Below, piece by piece: positions 35,500 to 47,494 of a DNA stretch of 64,000 bases. The stretch spans positions 3,782,001-3,846,000 of the forward strand of contig JANTQA010000030.1 in NCBI GenBank assembly GCA_027625915.1. The letters are read 5' to 3'. A program made the translations under genes and the position numbers. Within the stretch, counting starts at the first letter, position 1; each line of letters begins with the position of its first letter. Source of the stretch: Anaeramoeba flamelloides (taxonomy: Eukaryota; Metamonada; Anaeramoebidae). Under the pieces are notes generated by a model, which saw nothing but the letters and a program-made list of their open reading frames with translations, did no database searches and was not told the origin of the DNA.

Positions 35500-36540
35500 A
35501 ATCGAAGGCAAAGAGTCCGCCAAGTACGTAAGAGTTCGGTCAAGTATCATAGAGTGCCTAAGTTTTTTTTGTATTTTAGAAATAAAAGAAAATTTAAATA
35601 AATTTTCTTTTTAATCTCAAATTATAAAAAAACCCAACGACACTTTTCTTGAGGTTTTCTATTTATTTGTTAAGTGTTCTAGGTTTTCTTGAGGTTTTCT
35701 ATTTTATTTTGAAGTATTCTAGGTTTTTTTTACTTTTTAAAATAAACCGAAAAAATTAATAAATTTTCGGTTTATTTCGAAAAACTCAAAAAAATCTAAT
35801 GAAAATATTTGATTTTCACAAATAAATAGAAAACTCAAAAAACATAACGAATATCTATTGGTTTTATAAAGGAACAAAAAACTCAAGAAAACCTTCAGGC
35901 GGTTTTATTGAATTCAATAAGATTAGGACAAAATCATTGATTTTTGTCGACTGTTATTTTCAAATTAATAAATGAAAATTTTTGTTTTGATTTCTAAAAA
36001 GTATATTATTGCTACGACAATCAAATTAGCAGATAAAAAATTCAGTCTGTGAGTTAAGTAAGGAACTTTAATTTTTTGTCTAAAAATATCCTTTCTAAAC
36101 GATTTTGGTAAGATCTTTGGTTTTTTGACTTATAAGTAGAAAAATATTTTGGAATGTGAACTAGAAATTTTCATTTTTTAATTGGATAATAATTCTATTA
36201 TTTTAATTAAAAAAAACCTAACAAGAAAAGTTTCCGTCAAGTGCATTCAATTGTCTAGGGTTTTCAGAATTCAAAAGAATGGAGAAAAATCATTATGATT
36301 ATACTCAATTCTTTTGAATCCTGTAAAAACCTAACAAAAAGTGTCTGTCAAGTGCCTAGGTTTTCCAGAATTTAAAAGAATAAAGTAAAATCAAATAGAT
36401 TTTACTTTTATTCTTTTAAATTCTGGGAAACCTAACGGTGTTTTTTGTTTTACTTTTTGGAATAAACTGAAAATTTTAATAAATTTTCGGTTTATTTCAA
36501 AAATTTAAAAAAAACCTAACGGAAAATCAAAAAAAAATTA
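35500..36540. repeat. Hairpin array with GGCACTCTA/CAAGTGCC boxes
   Basis: At least three foldbacks in a row: 35735-35790 (AATAAACCGAAAAAATTAAT / its complement), 36250-36325 (CAGAATTCAAAAGAATGGAG / CAATTCTTTTGAATCCTG) and 36355-36435 (CCAGAATTTAAAAGAATAAA / TTATTCTTTTAAATTCTGGG), then another AATAAACTGAAAATTTT unit at 36460-36500. Each stem is capped by CCTAG/CCTAAC and separated by words like AAGTGCCTAGG and AGAGTGCC. The same units recur at 57.1-57.4 kb and 8.5-8.8 kb. No coding frame. Confidence 0.6.
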
Positions 36541-36915
36541 TCTTTTTTCAATTTAAAACAAGAAATAATTCTTTAATAGCCCAAATAATTGTTTCCCCAT
36601 TTGAAAAATATTTAACAGATTTTCTAGACTTTTGAAAGATAATAAAATGAAATCTTAACTAGAAGCATAAAATTATTCAAATTAAATACTATTAAATATG
36701 TAAATAAATCTTACTTGAACGTAAAAAATTGGATTTTTCAACTTTTATTGTAAAATATTTTTAAAAATTTTTTTGGTAAAAGAGCTTTTATTAACCAATA
36801 GTGTTTAAAATAGGACATATTATAATAATAATTCAAAAATTAAAAAGTTATATTTTTTCAGTTAATTATTTCAATCTTTAAAATATATTATTTTGTACAT
36901 TTAAAAAATCCTTAA

Positions 36916-37276
36916 TTTTTTTTTTTTTATTTTTGAAGAGAGAAAATTGCTTTTCTCCTGTGTGCCCTAATTTCTAAACTTTTTTTTAGAAATTTTGTTA
37001 AAGAATCACAAATTTTATTATCACTTACTAATGATAATATATATGATGAATTTTTTTTTATTAATAATATCTCTGATATTATTAATTTTTTTATTTTTTT
37101 CAAAAAATTCAGATATCCAGATTTTTTCGATTTATTTTATAGGCCGGACAGTCCCATAAAAAATGATCGAAATCTTCAATGATATCAATATTTAACTTTT
37201 CTTTACATAAATCACAATTTTTATTTTTATTTTTACTTGTTACATAAGAGTACCTTTACTTGTTACATAAGAGTAC
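36916..37276 (-). mobile_element. LINE 3' end: RT C-terminal CCHC tail and poly(A)
   Basis: On the minus strand from about 37250 downward the sequence reads YSYVTSKNKNKNCDLCKEKL, then NIDIIEDFDHFLWDCPAYKI and NRKNLD. C-x2-C...H-x-L-x-x-CP-x-Y is the hallmark zinc-knuckle-like tail of non-LTR (LINE) reverse transcriptases. After one frame change near 37115 it continues FLKKIKKLIISEILLIKKNS and ends KSLEIRAHRRKAIFSLQK. The stop at 36929-36927 runs straight into a 13-base poly(A) (36928-36916), as expected for a LINE 3' end. No reverse-transcriptase core is seen upstream, so it is 5'-truncated. A 23-base direct duplication at 37236-37281 lies at its broken edge. Confidence 0.7.
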
Positions 37277-37281
37277 CTAAA

Positions 37282-38630
37282 AATCCTTAATTTCAAAAGA
37301 ATTATCCATTTGGAAATGTACAAGATTATTTTTTCTTTTTTATTTCACTTCCTAATCAATTTTTTTAAAATATGTAATTATTTAGAATTGTGAGATTCTA
37401 TTTTATAAGAGTAAATAAAAAATTATGAAATTTGTATTTATATCAGTGTTAAAAAAATTAAGTCTAATTTCATACTTTTGACTTTTAAAAGTAATTATAG
37501 TATATTTTAGTATTAGACTAATAATAATTTGGATCAATAAAAAGATCTTTCGAATTACAAAAGTAATTTTGAAATTATAAATCAATATAAGTAATTAAAC
37601 CCGTGATAAGATCAAAAGTAATTTTATTGGTGGTTTTGGAACAGGTTGGGGGGTTAGTTGAATATTTACATTGGCTATACTTATCAGTTAAGGAATAAAT
37701 ATAGAATATCAACTTCCTATCAAATTAGCTTCATCACCAATTCAAATCCCCATAATAATAGATATTCATTGAACACATTCTACATTTTTAATTATCCTTT
37801 TCCCAGTCAAAATAATCCACTCAACATACTACTTTTTTAAAAACACCAGTTTTGTTGAAATTCAAAATATTTCAAAAAAATATTTAACATAAAATCAAAG
37901 ATCTAAAGATAGTTTTTCATCTCTCTTTTTTTTTTGATCTAACTTATATTGTTTCCTTTTAAATTTGATGTTTAGAGTGAGTACAATAAATCTATGAGTC
38001 TTATACCAGAAGTCAAAATTTTAACTTTTTTTTTTAATTGACAATTGGATCTGAAAATTATATTGTTAATTGGTTATGTTTTTGTGTTTTGATTTTTGAG
38101 TATTTAAAGTATAACTTTAAAAAGAATTTATTACTTTTTTTCAAACATAATATTAAAAACCATACAGGGTGTTGAGATAAGAACAAAAGACCAACCATTT
38201 AACATTCATCCCAAAGTTGATTAAACAAATCAACTTGAAATACTATTTTGGTATTTAATTTTAAACGAAAAAAAAAAATCAATAAATTGTTTTTCAAAAA
38301 GTGATTTACAGACTAATTAGCAACAAACCACACAATTAAATTCGAAAATATTGTTTTTAAAATCTTCTTGGATAATGTTAAAAAATTAAAATTTTGTCTT
38401 TGTAGTGATTACTCCCTTAACAATGGTAAAATATTAAATAAAAGTAACCTGCAGCTAAAATAAAATTTCATTTTTATTCAGGAGAAACCTTAAAAATATC
38501 TTAATTTTTCATTTCCATTTATAATTTAAGTAGAACTATCAGAATTTTGATGTTATTACAAAATTATTTTTTATAAAAATAATGAACAAGTTTTATTTTT
38601 CTTTCTTTTTCTTTACTAAAATTACTTATT
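37282..38630. other. AT-rich spacer upstream of the MMTAG2-like gene
   Basis: No supported gene. It holds the presumed promoter of the plus-strand gene at 38631; a pyrimidine-rich stretch (TTTCTTTCTTTTTCTTTACT) lies at 38598-38620. Confidence 0.4.
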
Positions 38631-39353
38631 ATGGAAAGACCAGTAAGAGGAGGAAGAGATCAATTTTCGTGGGACAATATTAAAGGTGACAAAGTGTTAA
38701 CGTCATATTATTTTGCACATACAGCATTTTTAAATGAGACATGGTATGACAAAAAACACAAGAAAGAAACAAAAAAAAAAAAGCAAATTAAAAAGGAATT
38801 ACAAGATGTGAGAAACAAAGAAGAACAGGCGAGGCTAGTGCTCTTGGGAATTAAAACACAAGAAGAGATTGATCAAGAGAACTTATTAAAAGAAACCACA
38901 GAACAGCAAGATAGTAACCAAAGCACCAACGGATCTTCGACTATCCAGAATTTACTGACATCCGCTTTAGGTCTTGGCTATAGTTCAAAAGAGAAGACTG
39001 GAAGTCTTAAAGGTGAATCCTCACTTTTTGAACGATTTAGTAAGGATGACAAACACTCTCGAAAGAGAAAAGATAAAACAAAAAAAAATAAAAAAAAAAA
39101 ACACAGAAAGAAAAACAAAAAATACAAAAACAAGGATAAAGAAAAAGAAAAAGAAAAAGAAAAAGAAAAACATAAAAGAAAACACAAAAAGAAAAAGAAA
39201 AAACACAAAAACAAAGATAAAGAAATCCAAAAAGACAAAATGACAACAAAAAAAAGACGTAAGAATAAAAAGAAAAGTCATTCACACAGCCACAAATCTA
39301 AAAGTTCAAAACACCACCACCATAAAAAAAAAGAAAAAGATCACCAAAACTAA
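38631..39353 (+). CDS. MMTAG2 (C1orf35) family basic protein
   Basis: 240 residues in one exon. The N-terminus, RGGRDQFSWDNIKGDKVLTS followed by NETWYDKK, matches the conserved opening of the multiple-myeloma tumour-associated protein 2 family (RGGQDQFNWEDVKTDK... WYAKG in human C1orf35). Residues ~65-82 (EEQARLVLLGIKTQEE) match the second family block, a short helix with a LG motif. The remainder is a Lys-rich tail with KEKEKE, SHSHSHKS and HHHHKK runs, like the Lys/His-rich tail of the animal protein. The family is found across eukaryotes and is linked to the nucleus and RNA processing, but its job is unknown. The tail probably binds RNA or acts in nuclear targeting (inference). Confidence 0.85.
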   Translation: MERPVRGGRDQFSWDNIKGDKVLTSYYFAHTAFLNETWYDKKHKKETKKKKQIKKELQDVRNKEEQARLVLLGIKTQEEIDQENLLKETTEQQDSNQSTNGSSTIQNLLTSALGLGYSSKEKTGSLKGESSLFERFSKDDKHSRKRKDKTKKNKKKKHRKKNKKYKNKDKEKEKEKEKEKHKRKHKKKKKKHKNKDKEIQKDKMTTKKRRKNKKKSHSHSHKSKSSKHHHHKKKEKDHQN

Positions 39354-39672
39354 TCGAAACGATCAAGAAAACAAACACACCCAAATCTTTCTTTTTCTCT
39401 TTTCGATTATTTTTGATAATTTTGAACTCTAAATACAATTAACTGAATCACATTTATTTTTATTTATAAATGTTACCTTACATTATTTTATATTTTAATA
39501 AAAAATCTTCAAAATAACTGTTTGGAGACAAGAAATTAGATCTTTTTGAAAATATTTTTTTATGTAACAACCATGAATTAGAGTTCTTAGATTTACTTTT
39601 ATTGTCTTTATTTGGAAAACATTTTTCTAAGACAAATATTTAATTGAGTAGACCAACTTCTTTAACTTAATT

Positions 39673-40071
39673 ACTACATTTTCAGCTGAATATAGTGAAA
39701 TTATGACTCTAAAAAGCTCTTAAAAGAGATCCATAATCTCGGTTGATTTTAACCATTGAGAATTACTTTTACAAAAAAATTGCACATTTTCATAATTTTA
39801 CCTTTCTTTGATCCAACCAAAATTTTTCAAAAGCCATTCAAAATATTTTTTATAATTACTTTTACAAGTTTGAAATATTTTTAAATTTGAACTTGTTCTT
39901 GAAAATCCATTAAAGAGTTTTTTTTTAAAATTTTCATTTCAACAATTATTTTGAAAATTTTTTTTTAACAAAAGAGTGTTTTTTTCATTTCATAGAAAAG
40001 ATCATAATCACTATCAAAAATAGAGGATAGCATTTACAGGGTATCCGATAATTTCACTGAGAACACCCCCC

Positions 40072-40103
<32 letters not shown>

Positions 40104-40300
40104 GATAAATATAAATGTGTAAAATATATAATTTTTTTATAAATTTTGAATGTGGATAGTGTAGTATGTTTTTATTAAGTGACTATGTTCCCGTCTTGTA
40201 GAGTGTTTATTTATTGTGTTATTTTAGATTCACTTCACAAAAAGAATTTTTACATATAAAGAAATTGGAAGAAAAAAATATTAATTTTGAAAGGAAGATA
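39673..40300. repeat. Partial copies of the 25.3 kb tail repeat around a (TA)n run
   Basis: 39673-40040 resembles the front half of 44833-45318 (ACTACATTTTCAGCTGAA, AAAGAGATCCATAATCT, GAGAATTACTTTTACAAAAA). 40180-40300 resembles its back half in reverse orientation (GACTATGTTCCC, TTCACTTCACAAAAAGAATT). Between them is a (TA) run at about 40077-40103. Likely two elements or a rearranged one. Confidence 0.45.
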
Positions 40301-40600
40301 AACACAAACAAAAATATGTTTAAGGGTCAATTCATTATAGTGAAAAAATAATTTTTTGGAATAGAAAAAAAAACATTTGTACTTTTTATGAGGGCCTTAA
40401 GATCAATCAAAAACTATCAGCAAGTCCATCAAAAATTGATCTCTAAAAATGAAAAATAAAATGCATTGAGATTTCTAGAAAAAAGTACCAAAGATCTACA
40501 CTCAATTTCCAATTTAATTAGTTGATAATTATAATTTGTAATCCAGCTGTGATCGTTTAGAAGTATCTCTCTGGGCCACTTTTAGGATCAAGTTGAAGTT
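40300..40600 (+). repeat. Dispersed repeat F, copy 2
   Basis: Shares TTTTTATGAG, AATCAAAAACTATCAGCAAG, AAAGTACCAAAGATCTACAC, TCAATTTCCAATTTAATTAG with the copies at 25.9 kb and (inverted) 29.5 kb. Confidence 0.45.
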
Positions 40601-42704
40601 TTTGAGTTTTTATTTTTATATTTTATCAAAAGATCAATTTTTCCCAAAAAATTAGTAAAAAATCCTAGCTTTATCAAATAAATATTAACAAAATAACAGG
40701 AAATTATACTAAATTTAATTCCATTATTTGTTCCATGAAAGAAATTTTAGAATGTAAAAAGATAAAATATGGAAATGTTTGATTTTTATTTCTATATCTG
40801 ATTGTTTTCTTAAAAGAGTAAACTTTCGAGTTAAAATTATCAATTTTTATTATTGAGTTTTTTTTTTTTTAAATAGAGATCCTCTGCATTTTTTGATTTG
40901 TATTTGTTTCCCTATAATAACTTTCAAAAATTGTTTATTATACCCTGTTTAATAATATATTTAACTGAACAATTAAAAATTAATGGAATTCAAAAAAATG
41001 AAAAAAAAATGAATCAAGAAAAAATCTATACAAATTAGACATTTCTTGATCTTAACTGTAAAATTTGATACAATTACTTCTTAATTTACTTGGTTTTATT
41101 TTTTCTTCTTTTTAGAATAACCTTTTCTTTCGAACATTTTCGATTTAAAAAATTACTTTTAATTTCTCAAGAATTTCTAAAATATTATTAAAATTCTTTT
41201 TTCATTTAATTTCATGTAATTCAAGTTTTGGTTTGATTAAAATAGGATATATTTTAAATTCTACTTTGGAATTAAAGATTTATTGGATATGTATATTTGA
41301 TTTTATAACTATTTATTCTCGATTCAAATATAAAACTCAAAAAACTGATTCTGATTGAAATTTTTTCTCCATTTTTCCTTTTATTTAAATCTGTTCTTTT
41401 GCAACTATTTTTTGATTTTAATAACTCAACACCTTTTCTTTAATATTTGAAACAACATTCTTTGTTTTGGCTAATTTATTAAAAATATTTGAAATAGGAA
41501 ATTTGAAAGAAAATACCTAAAAAGAATTTTGTAAAATAATAATAAAAATAATGGGGTGATCAATATAAGATAATATATTATTTTAATTTATACAAATTAA
41601 GAAGATAAAGAATACAATCTTCTAAAATAGACTTTGGTTGATTTTTTTCTCTCATTCTTGATTTCAACAAATTTATCTGGAAACATGATCTTTCTTATTT
41701 GTCCTTCTAAAAAGAAAATATTAGTTTTAAATAGATACCTTCTCAGTATATTTTTTCTTCGTTTCTTTTTCGATTATTCCACAACAATTCACGAACGAAT
41801 TTCTAGATCTAAAACATAATATAATAAAACCACAAATTTTATAAAAAAAAATTTTTCAAAATAAATGAAAAATTAAAAATACAACTCTGGATTCACTTTG
41901 GTTCTATTCACAAATAGAGTAGTGGATGGTATTTTGTTTTCAAAGTTTCAATATCCCGTGGCACTCAAAAAATTTTTTTTCAGTAATGTGGTCACCATTG
42001 AAATTTTTGAAAATTGAAAAAGGTACCTATTACCTTAAATAGATAAAAAGTCAAAAAAATAAAAAAAGAGAGAAAACAAAAATATGATTCAAATCAATTT
42101 CTTGAACATTAAACTTAAAAGTATTACAATTTGATTTATACTGCATTTTACTTGAAGCACATTTTATAATAAAAAATAATTTATATTATATAAGTTAACA
42201 AAGAAGCATGAGTTATACATAAATTAGAAGCTAACAAATAATAATTAAATTTAACAACCTGTTAAACTAAGAGTAATCAAGCAACAGGAAATCAAACTTA
42301 TTATCAGAAGAATATTTTCTCAAAACTTAAGGTTATCATAAAAAAAAAAAAAATAATTAATTTTTAAAGGGAAAAAAATCTTAAAATAAATAAAAATATG
42401 GTCACTGATATTTTTTAATTTAATGTTCTTGTGTTTTTGAAATTTTTTCAAAATCTTTTAAACAACATTAAAAAATCAAAAAAAAAATTCTAGAATAAAA
42501 GAGAATAATATTATTTAAATTAAAGTAAAAATAATTTCTTTAATAAATTTAATTTCAATTAATAATTTGAATAATTTGAAAAATTATTTGAAAAATATCA
42601 AAAATTTTGAGGAAGAAAAAAATGTTCTTGAAAAAATTTGAAATTATTATAATGTTTTTATGAAAAAAAAAAAAATAAATTAAAAAAATTTTAAATAAAA
42701 ATAA
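40601..42704. other. Gene-poor AT-rich stretch
   Basis: Only short biased frames, for example a 61-codon frame at 41634. Nothing recognised. It contains the 3' end region of the minus-strand VPS26C gene. Confidence 0.35.
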
Positions 42705-45700
42705 TTAATTTGTTCGAATAACTTGAATAGGGAAATTTTCGCTAACAACAGCATTATTTGTGAAAAGGACTAAAATATTAATTTCAAATTCAATACGATA
42801 ATTTTTCGTTAATAAAGATGGACAACAAAATAATTTTGGAAAAGTTACATAAATAGGGATTTCTAATTCATTTGAAACATTGCCATCAACTATTTGCAAA
42901 TTTTGGATTTCTGTTGTTTCTCTAACAAATCCATCTTTTTTTGAACCACAACTTTCAATTCTTATTAATTGGACTTCAATAGACCCAATTAATGATGAAC
43001 TCTTATCAACTTTGATATGTCCAGTAAAAGGTTCGGAAATTGGGCAAACTAAGCTATCAATTTTTCCCGATATTGAAAAATTTGGTACTTTTGAAATCAT
43101 TTTTTTTGAGACATTTTTTAGCGAATCGGGTGTTATCATAAAATCTTTGGCAACTAACGAAAATGTTTTTTTAGGCTATTAAAAATGAAATAATATAAAT
43201 TAAAAAATAAATATGTAATTTTAATTTTTTTTTTTTTTAGATGTAAATATTTGGTTTGAGAAAAATTGATATTCCTTAAAAATAATATGAAAAAAAAAAA
43301 AATTGAAATATTGCGATTAAAAATTTATTAATGATATTATAATATTCATACAAAATAGTTTTAAAAAAATAATTTGAAGTGTGATCGATTTATTATTATT
43401 CTTCAAGTTGAAAAATCTAGATCTTTATTTTGAGATTCTCAAAGATGAAAAAAATATTTGTTTATTTAAAATCTTTACTAAATCATGATAAAGGGGATTT
43501 GAAAGAAATCCTGTAACAACTTTTCACAAAAGATTTTTTTTTTTTTTTGAGTTTATTGCTTATTTTTTTCTTTTTTTTAATAAATAAAAATTTCCTGATT
43601 TTTATAGAATTTAACAACAATCAACTTGATATTTAACTATTCAAAATTTAAATGGATGTTTAAAAAAAAAAAAACTAAAATACTTTATATATTATTATTA
43701 TTTAAATTAGCAATGAAGGTATCAAACGAAAAATAACTCAATTTTAGAAACATATTTTTTAAAATTATTTTTAAAGTTAAAATTAATTAATTCTTTGAGG
43801 CTATAAAAATACAAAAAAAAAAAGCAATATCATATTTAATTAAAACTAAGCCGAAAAGGGGAATTAGAATATCTGATATCAAAACAAAAAGATCCAAAGA
43901 TAAATTTTTAGGTTTATATTTTATCAAAATAAAAAATATTTATGAAGAAAAAAAAACATTTTCATTCTATAAAATACAAATAATTTTTTGAAAAGTTGAA
44001 AAAATAAAGAAAAATTTTAACAATTTCTCTTGATCTGAAATTCTTGAAATTCAATAAATATGAAGTAAGAAGTAAAAGAAATATTCATTGATCGTTAAAT
44101 TTAGACAGTCTTTAAATCAGTCACCAGGGAATAAAAATTGAAAGTATTCAATGAAACCATTTTTTTTTTGTTGTTTTTGATCAAAGTTTTGGTTTTTTGT
44201 TATTTTTATTGATTGAAGATAACAATAAAAATTAATATGAAGGATAAAATTGATGAATTGTTTTTGGGGTTGTGAAAATGAACATGCATTTTCAAGTAAT
44301 TTATTGTTGGTCGAATATCTGCTTGGTAATGAAAAGGGAAAAAATGGTTGAACACAAGAAACAAGGGAAAAGAAAACCAAAAAGCAACAAAACATAATGA
44401 AGTAGAAAAAACAACAACAATAATTTCAAAGAAAAAGAAAAACGTGAAAGTTTCAACTCAACCTTTACTCGATGTGTATTATAAAAAAAATAAATTAATA
44501 AGATGCAATATTCTTTTTTTATTATCTTTTTCTTTTTACTTTATTAAAAAATTTTTCAGTTTGATCCAACTTTTGTCAACTTTTTTTGAAACTAAAATTA
44601 AAATAAAATACACATATTCTTCATTTTAACAATACCCAACTTTTATTTTTCTTATCTTTAAATTTAAAATATGTTATGAATTTCGAAAATAATTCATTTG
44701 ACCCTAAAATATTTTTAACAGAAGTGCTTTCTTGACATTTTAATACTATGACTACTGCTTTAACAACTCGAAATTTTTTTAAGGCAAATAATTTTACAAA
44801 AAAAATTATTTTTAACAAAAGATCGTATTTTAGGACTACGTTTTCAGGTGAAAACGGGGAAATTGTTAATTAAAAACTCTCTTGAAGAGATCTAAAATAT
44901 CAATAATATACACACTGAGAATTTCTTTTACAAAAAAATGGTAAATTTTAACAATTCCAACAATTTAGTAATTCTCTTGAAAAAGTCAAAATTTCATTTT
45001 AAGATTTTCATAATTTCCATTTCAAATCTATAAACAGAAAACAAGTTAACAAGTTGTTCAAAATATTTTAAAATTGCTTTTATAACTTTGAAATGTTTTA
45101 AAATTTGAAATAGTTCTGAAAATCTCTTAAATTCTTTTTTATTTATCAACATTTTTCATTTATCGATCTGTTTAAATAATTTTTTTTTTTGGTAGTGTTT
45201 GTAATTTTGAAAATTAGTAATTTTTTTGTCTAATTTCTTCAGAACTAAAATTTCTTTTTGCGAATTGAATGTAAAATAACACAATAAATCAACCCTATTC
45301 CAAGTGGAAATGTAGTACTTGAGGGTGTTATCATCAATTTAAAATTTAAAATAAAAACTAAAAATATAAATTGGGTATTAATCCAAAAATTTCAAAAAAA
45401 CAAAATATGTTTAATGGTGTGTTCTTAAAAAGAAGATCTTTTTTTAAGTAGAATTCATAATTTTTTTGATAATTTTTCAAAATATTACTTGTGGAAAATG
45501 TGTCTTTTGTAAACATTTCTCATATTAACATAATATTTTTTACTAATCCCAATAATATTGTAATTAACTTTAAGAATACTTACAAAAGGTGGTTGGTTTT
45601 TTTTTTACAATCATTAAAAAAAATTTTCCAATCATTAATTAAAAATTTTACAATATATAATTTGTTTATTTTCTCTTTTTTTTTTGAAAAAAATCTTTTA

Positions 45701-47150
45701 CTTTTTTTTATTTCTTATTTAAAATAATTTGTTGCTAATTTTTGAAGTAATTTTTATTTTTGAATGTAAAATCAAATTTAAGAACAAAAATTTCTTTCTA
45801 GAACAAAAGTTTATCACTACTAATGAGTTTTATTGAAATCTATAGTGATGGTATTACCTTTAAATCAAAAAGGTGCTTTAGAGGTTATTTTTTGGTTCTT
45901 TTAAATTTTTTGGGCAATTTTGAAGTTTTTACAATTTTAACTAGGATAGACTTTAAAAAGCTTAATTTAGAATATGCTGAAAGAAAAATATTAAATTATA
46001 TGAATTTGAAAGATTCTTCATTAAAATTTTGGATTTTGTTTGAAAGTATCCAAGATATCCACATTAAAAAAGTGATTTTGCTAAAATTGTGTTAATTTTT
46101 TGCTTTATTGTTACCATTTGATTTGATTTAGACTGATTTGATTTAGGATTAAAAATGTTATTCCCAGTAAAATATACAGTTTACTCTTATAAATTTAGAC
46201 TTGAATTTGAAATGGTTTTAGAAAATATTGTATCTAATGGACAAACTACTTCAAAAATTAGAAACACTGATAAAATTGTTTTAAACTTGAAAGTTATGCA
46301 ATCAGAACCACCTTTAAGACACAAACATTCAACGAAATTTAAGGCACAAAAAAGATCCCAAATTGCTAACACAAAAATTTTTAAAATCAATTAGATTACA
46401 ATACAGAGCAAACACCGAATTAAGCGTTGTGTTGTGTATAAATATAACACGATTTTTTGTTGATAATTGGTTTTGATGTCCCTTTGGTTATTGATGCTAA
46501 TAAGTCCCTGAACAAGATAAAAAGTAAAACAAAAAAAAAATGATTGAGTTTGAAAAGTGTTAATGAACTTACAGGAACTGTTGCATAAATTTCTTCTTTG
46601 GCTTCAAAATTTTTTGAAAGACCTTTTCTTGCAAGAACAATCGTCATTGTATATGCAATATTTACATAAACACCATGATAAGTTTCGATTAATTTTGATT
46701 CTACAAGTGGTTGAAATGGGAATTCAAATGGTATTTCGGTTTTTCCTTGGGGACTTTTTAAAAGAAAGGAAGGGATCAAAACAAATAAACGAATGACAAT
46801 TTACGATCGAAAATCAAAAGATTTTGTTGAATTTTAAAAAAAGAAAAAAAAAAAAAAAAAGAGTTAGTAGAGAAATAAATTTCTTTGCTTCTTTATGGGA
46901 ATTATAATGATTTAACTTACAATTTTCCTGGTTTAAGAAGTGGGTAATTGATACTTAGAATTTTCAATGGTTCTATTGTATTATAGAGAGAATCAAAGAC
47001 ACCAACATTCTTTGCGGAAGATCGAAGTGCTACACTCCCCTCGACGGACAACCTGATACCATTGTGTGAGATTGGTTTTGGAATATTGACAACACAAACG
47101 CCATAAACAGTTTCCTAATGATTTTGTTCCATGTTGATTAATATTTAAAG

Positions 47151-47183
<33 letters not shown>

Positions 47184-47426
47184 AGTTTGGTGAAAAGTTT
47201 TTAAGGCTTTCTTTCAAACCCCTTATCCCTGACTTAGTTAATATTTTAAAATACCAAATATTTTTTTCATCTTTGAGAATCCAAAAATAAAGATTGGTTC
47301 ACTTTTTGTTTTTTTTTATAACAGAAGAGAAGGGATCGAAGAAATGAGATTAAAAAAGGACAATTAACAAACACCAAGGCGATAAGTTTTATTCCATCTT
47401 TTGAGTCTAATCGCAATATGTTCCAT
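42705..47426 (-). CDS. VPS26C: Retriever subunit VPS26C (DSCR3), four exons
   Basis: Exons 47373..47426, 46921..47114, 46573..46753 and 42705..43175 join in phase to 299 residues; human VPS26C has 297. VPS26C is the arrestin-fold subunit of Retriever, which recycles endosomal cargo with the CCC complex. Exon 1 reads MEHIAIRLKRWNKTYRLG. Exon 2 has HNGIRLSVEGSVALRSSAKN and VGVFDSLYNTIEPLKIL. Exons 2-3 join in LKPGKFPQGKTEIPFEFP and lead to ETYHGVYVNIAYTM. Exon 4 opens PKKTFSLVAKDFMITPDSLK and carries GKIDSLVCPISEPFTGHIKV, TTEIQNLQIVDGNV, EIPIYVTFPKLFCCPSL and ENFPIQVI. Each block has its match in the human protein. Donors are GTTTGT, GTAAGT and GTAAGT. Introns are 258, 167 and 3397 bases; the last is far longer than the others and full of repeats. 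If transcripts do not cross it, the gene is broken. Confidence 0.88.
44113..45318 (+). repeat. ~1.2 kb composite repeat, copy 2
   Basis: Same order of blocks as 24637-25804, with roughly 80-90% identity by eye in the first ~700 bases. The second part opens GGACTACGTTTTCAGGTG (44831) and ends CAAGTGGAAATGTAGTAC (45318), imperfect inverted tips. It lies inside VPS26C intron 3, antisense to that gene. Confidence 0.65.
45823..46394 (+). mobile_element. Transposon-like frames inside VPS26C intron 3
   Basis: Two plus-strand frames, 45823-46095 (MSFIEIYSDGITFKSKRCFR, FLVLLNFLGNFEVF) and 46155-46394 (VKYTVYSYKFRLEFEMVLEN, SEPPLRHKHSTKFKAQK). The IEIYSDGITFKSKRC..GY layout recalls transposases that begin their core with a Y-x-D motif, but this is only a resemblance. 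The second frame overlaps sequence related to the MITE at 52874-53071 (AAGACA-AAAC-TTCAAC-AAATTTAAGG), which ties it to a TIR element family. Confidence 0.35.
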
Positions 47427-47494
47427 AATTAAAAAAAAAAGTAGAAAGATGAACAAAAATAGAAAAATGGAGAATTTGAAAAATATTTCTATAA

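Larger units (their letters stand above)
43176..46572 (-). other. 3.4 kb intron 3 of VPS26C, filled with repeats
   Basis: Runs from a GTAAGT donor (46572-46567) to an AATAG acceptor (43176). It holds the composite repeat copy (44113-45318), transposon-like frames (45823-46394) and AT-rich filler at 43190-44110 and 45320-45820. A tempting nearer acceptor (TTGTTCAG ending about 46508) would give a 65-base intron but shifts the frame and loses the conserved C-terminal half. Confidence 0.7.

Noticed and set aside
38974-39285. Other frames over the MMTAG2-like gene, including Phe-rich minus-strand ones
   Set aside because: Shadows of the Lys-rich tail.
46430-46508. Apparent fourth exon of VPS26C after a 65-base intron
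   Set aside because: The join shifts the frame and ends the protein early; the 43175 acceptor restores the conserved second half at the right length.
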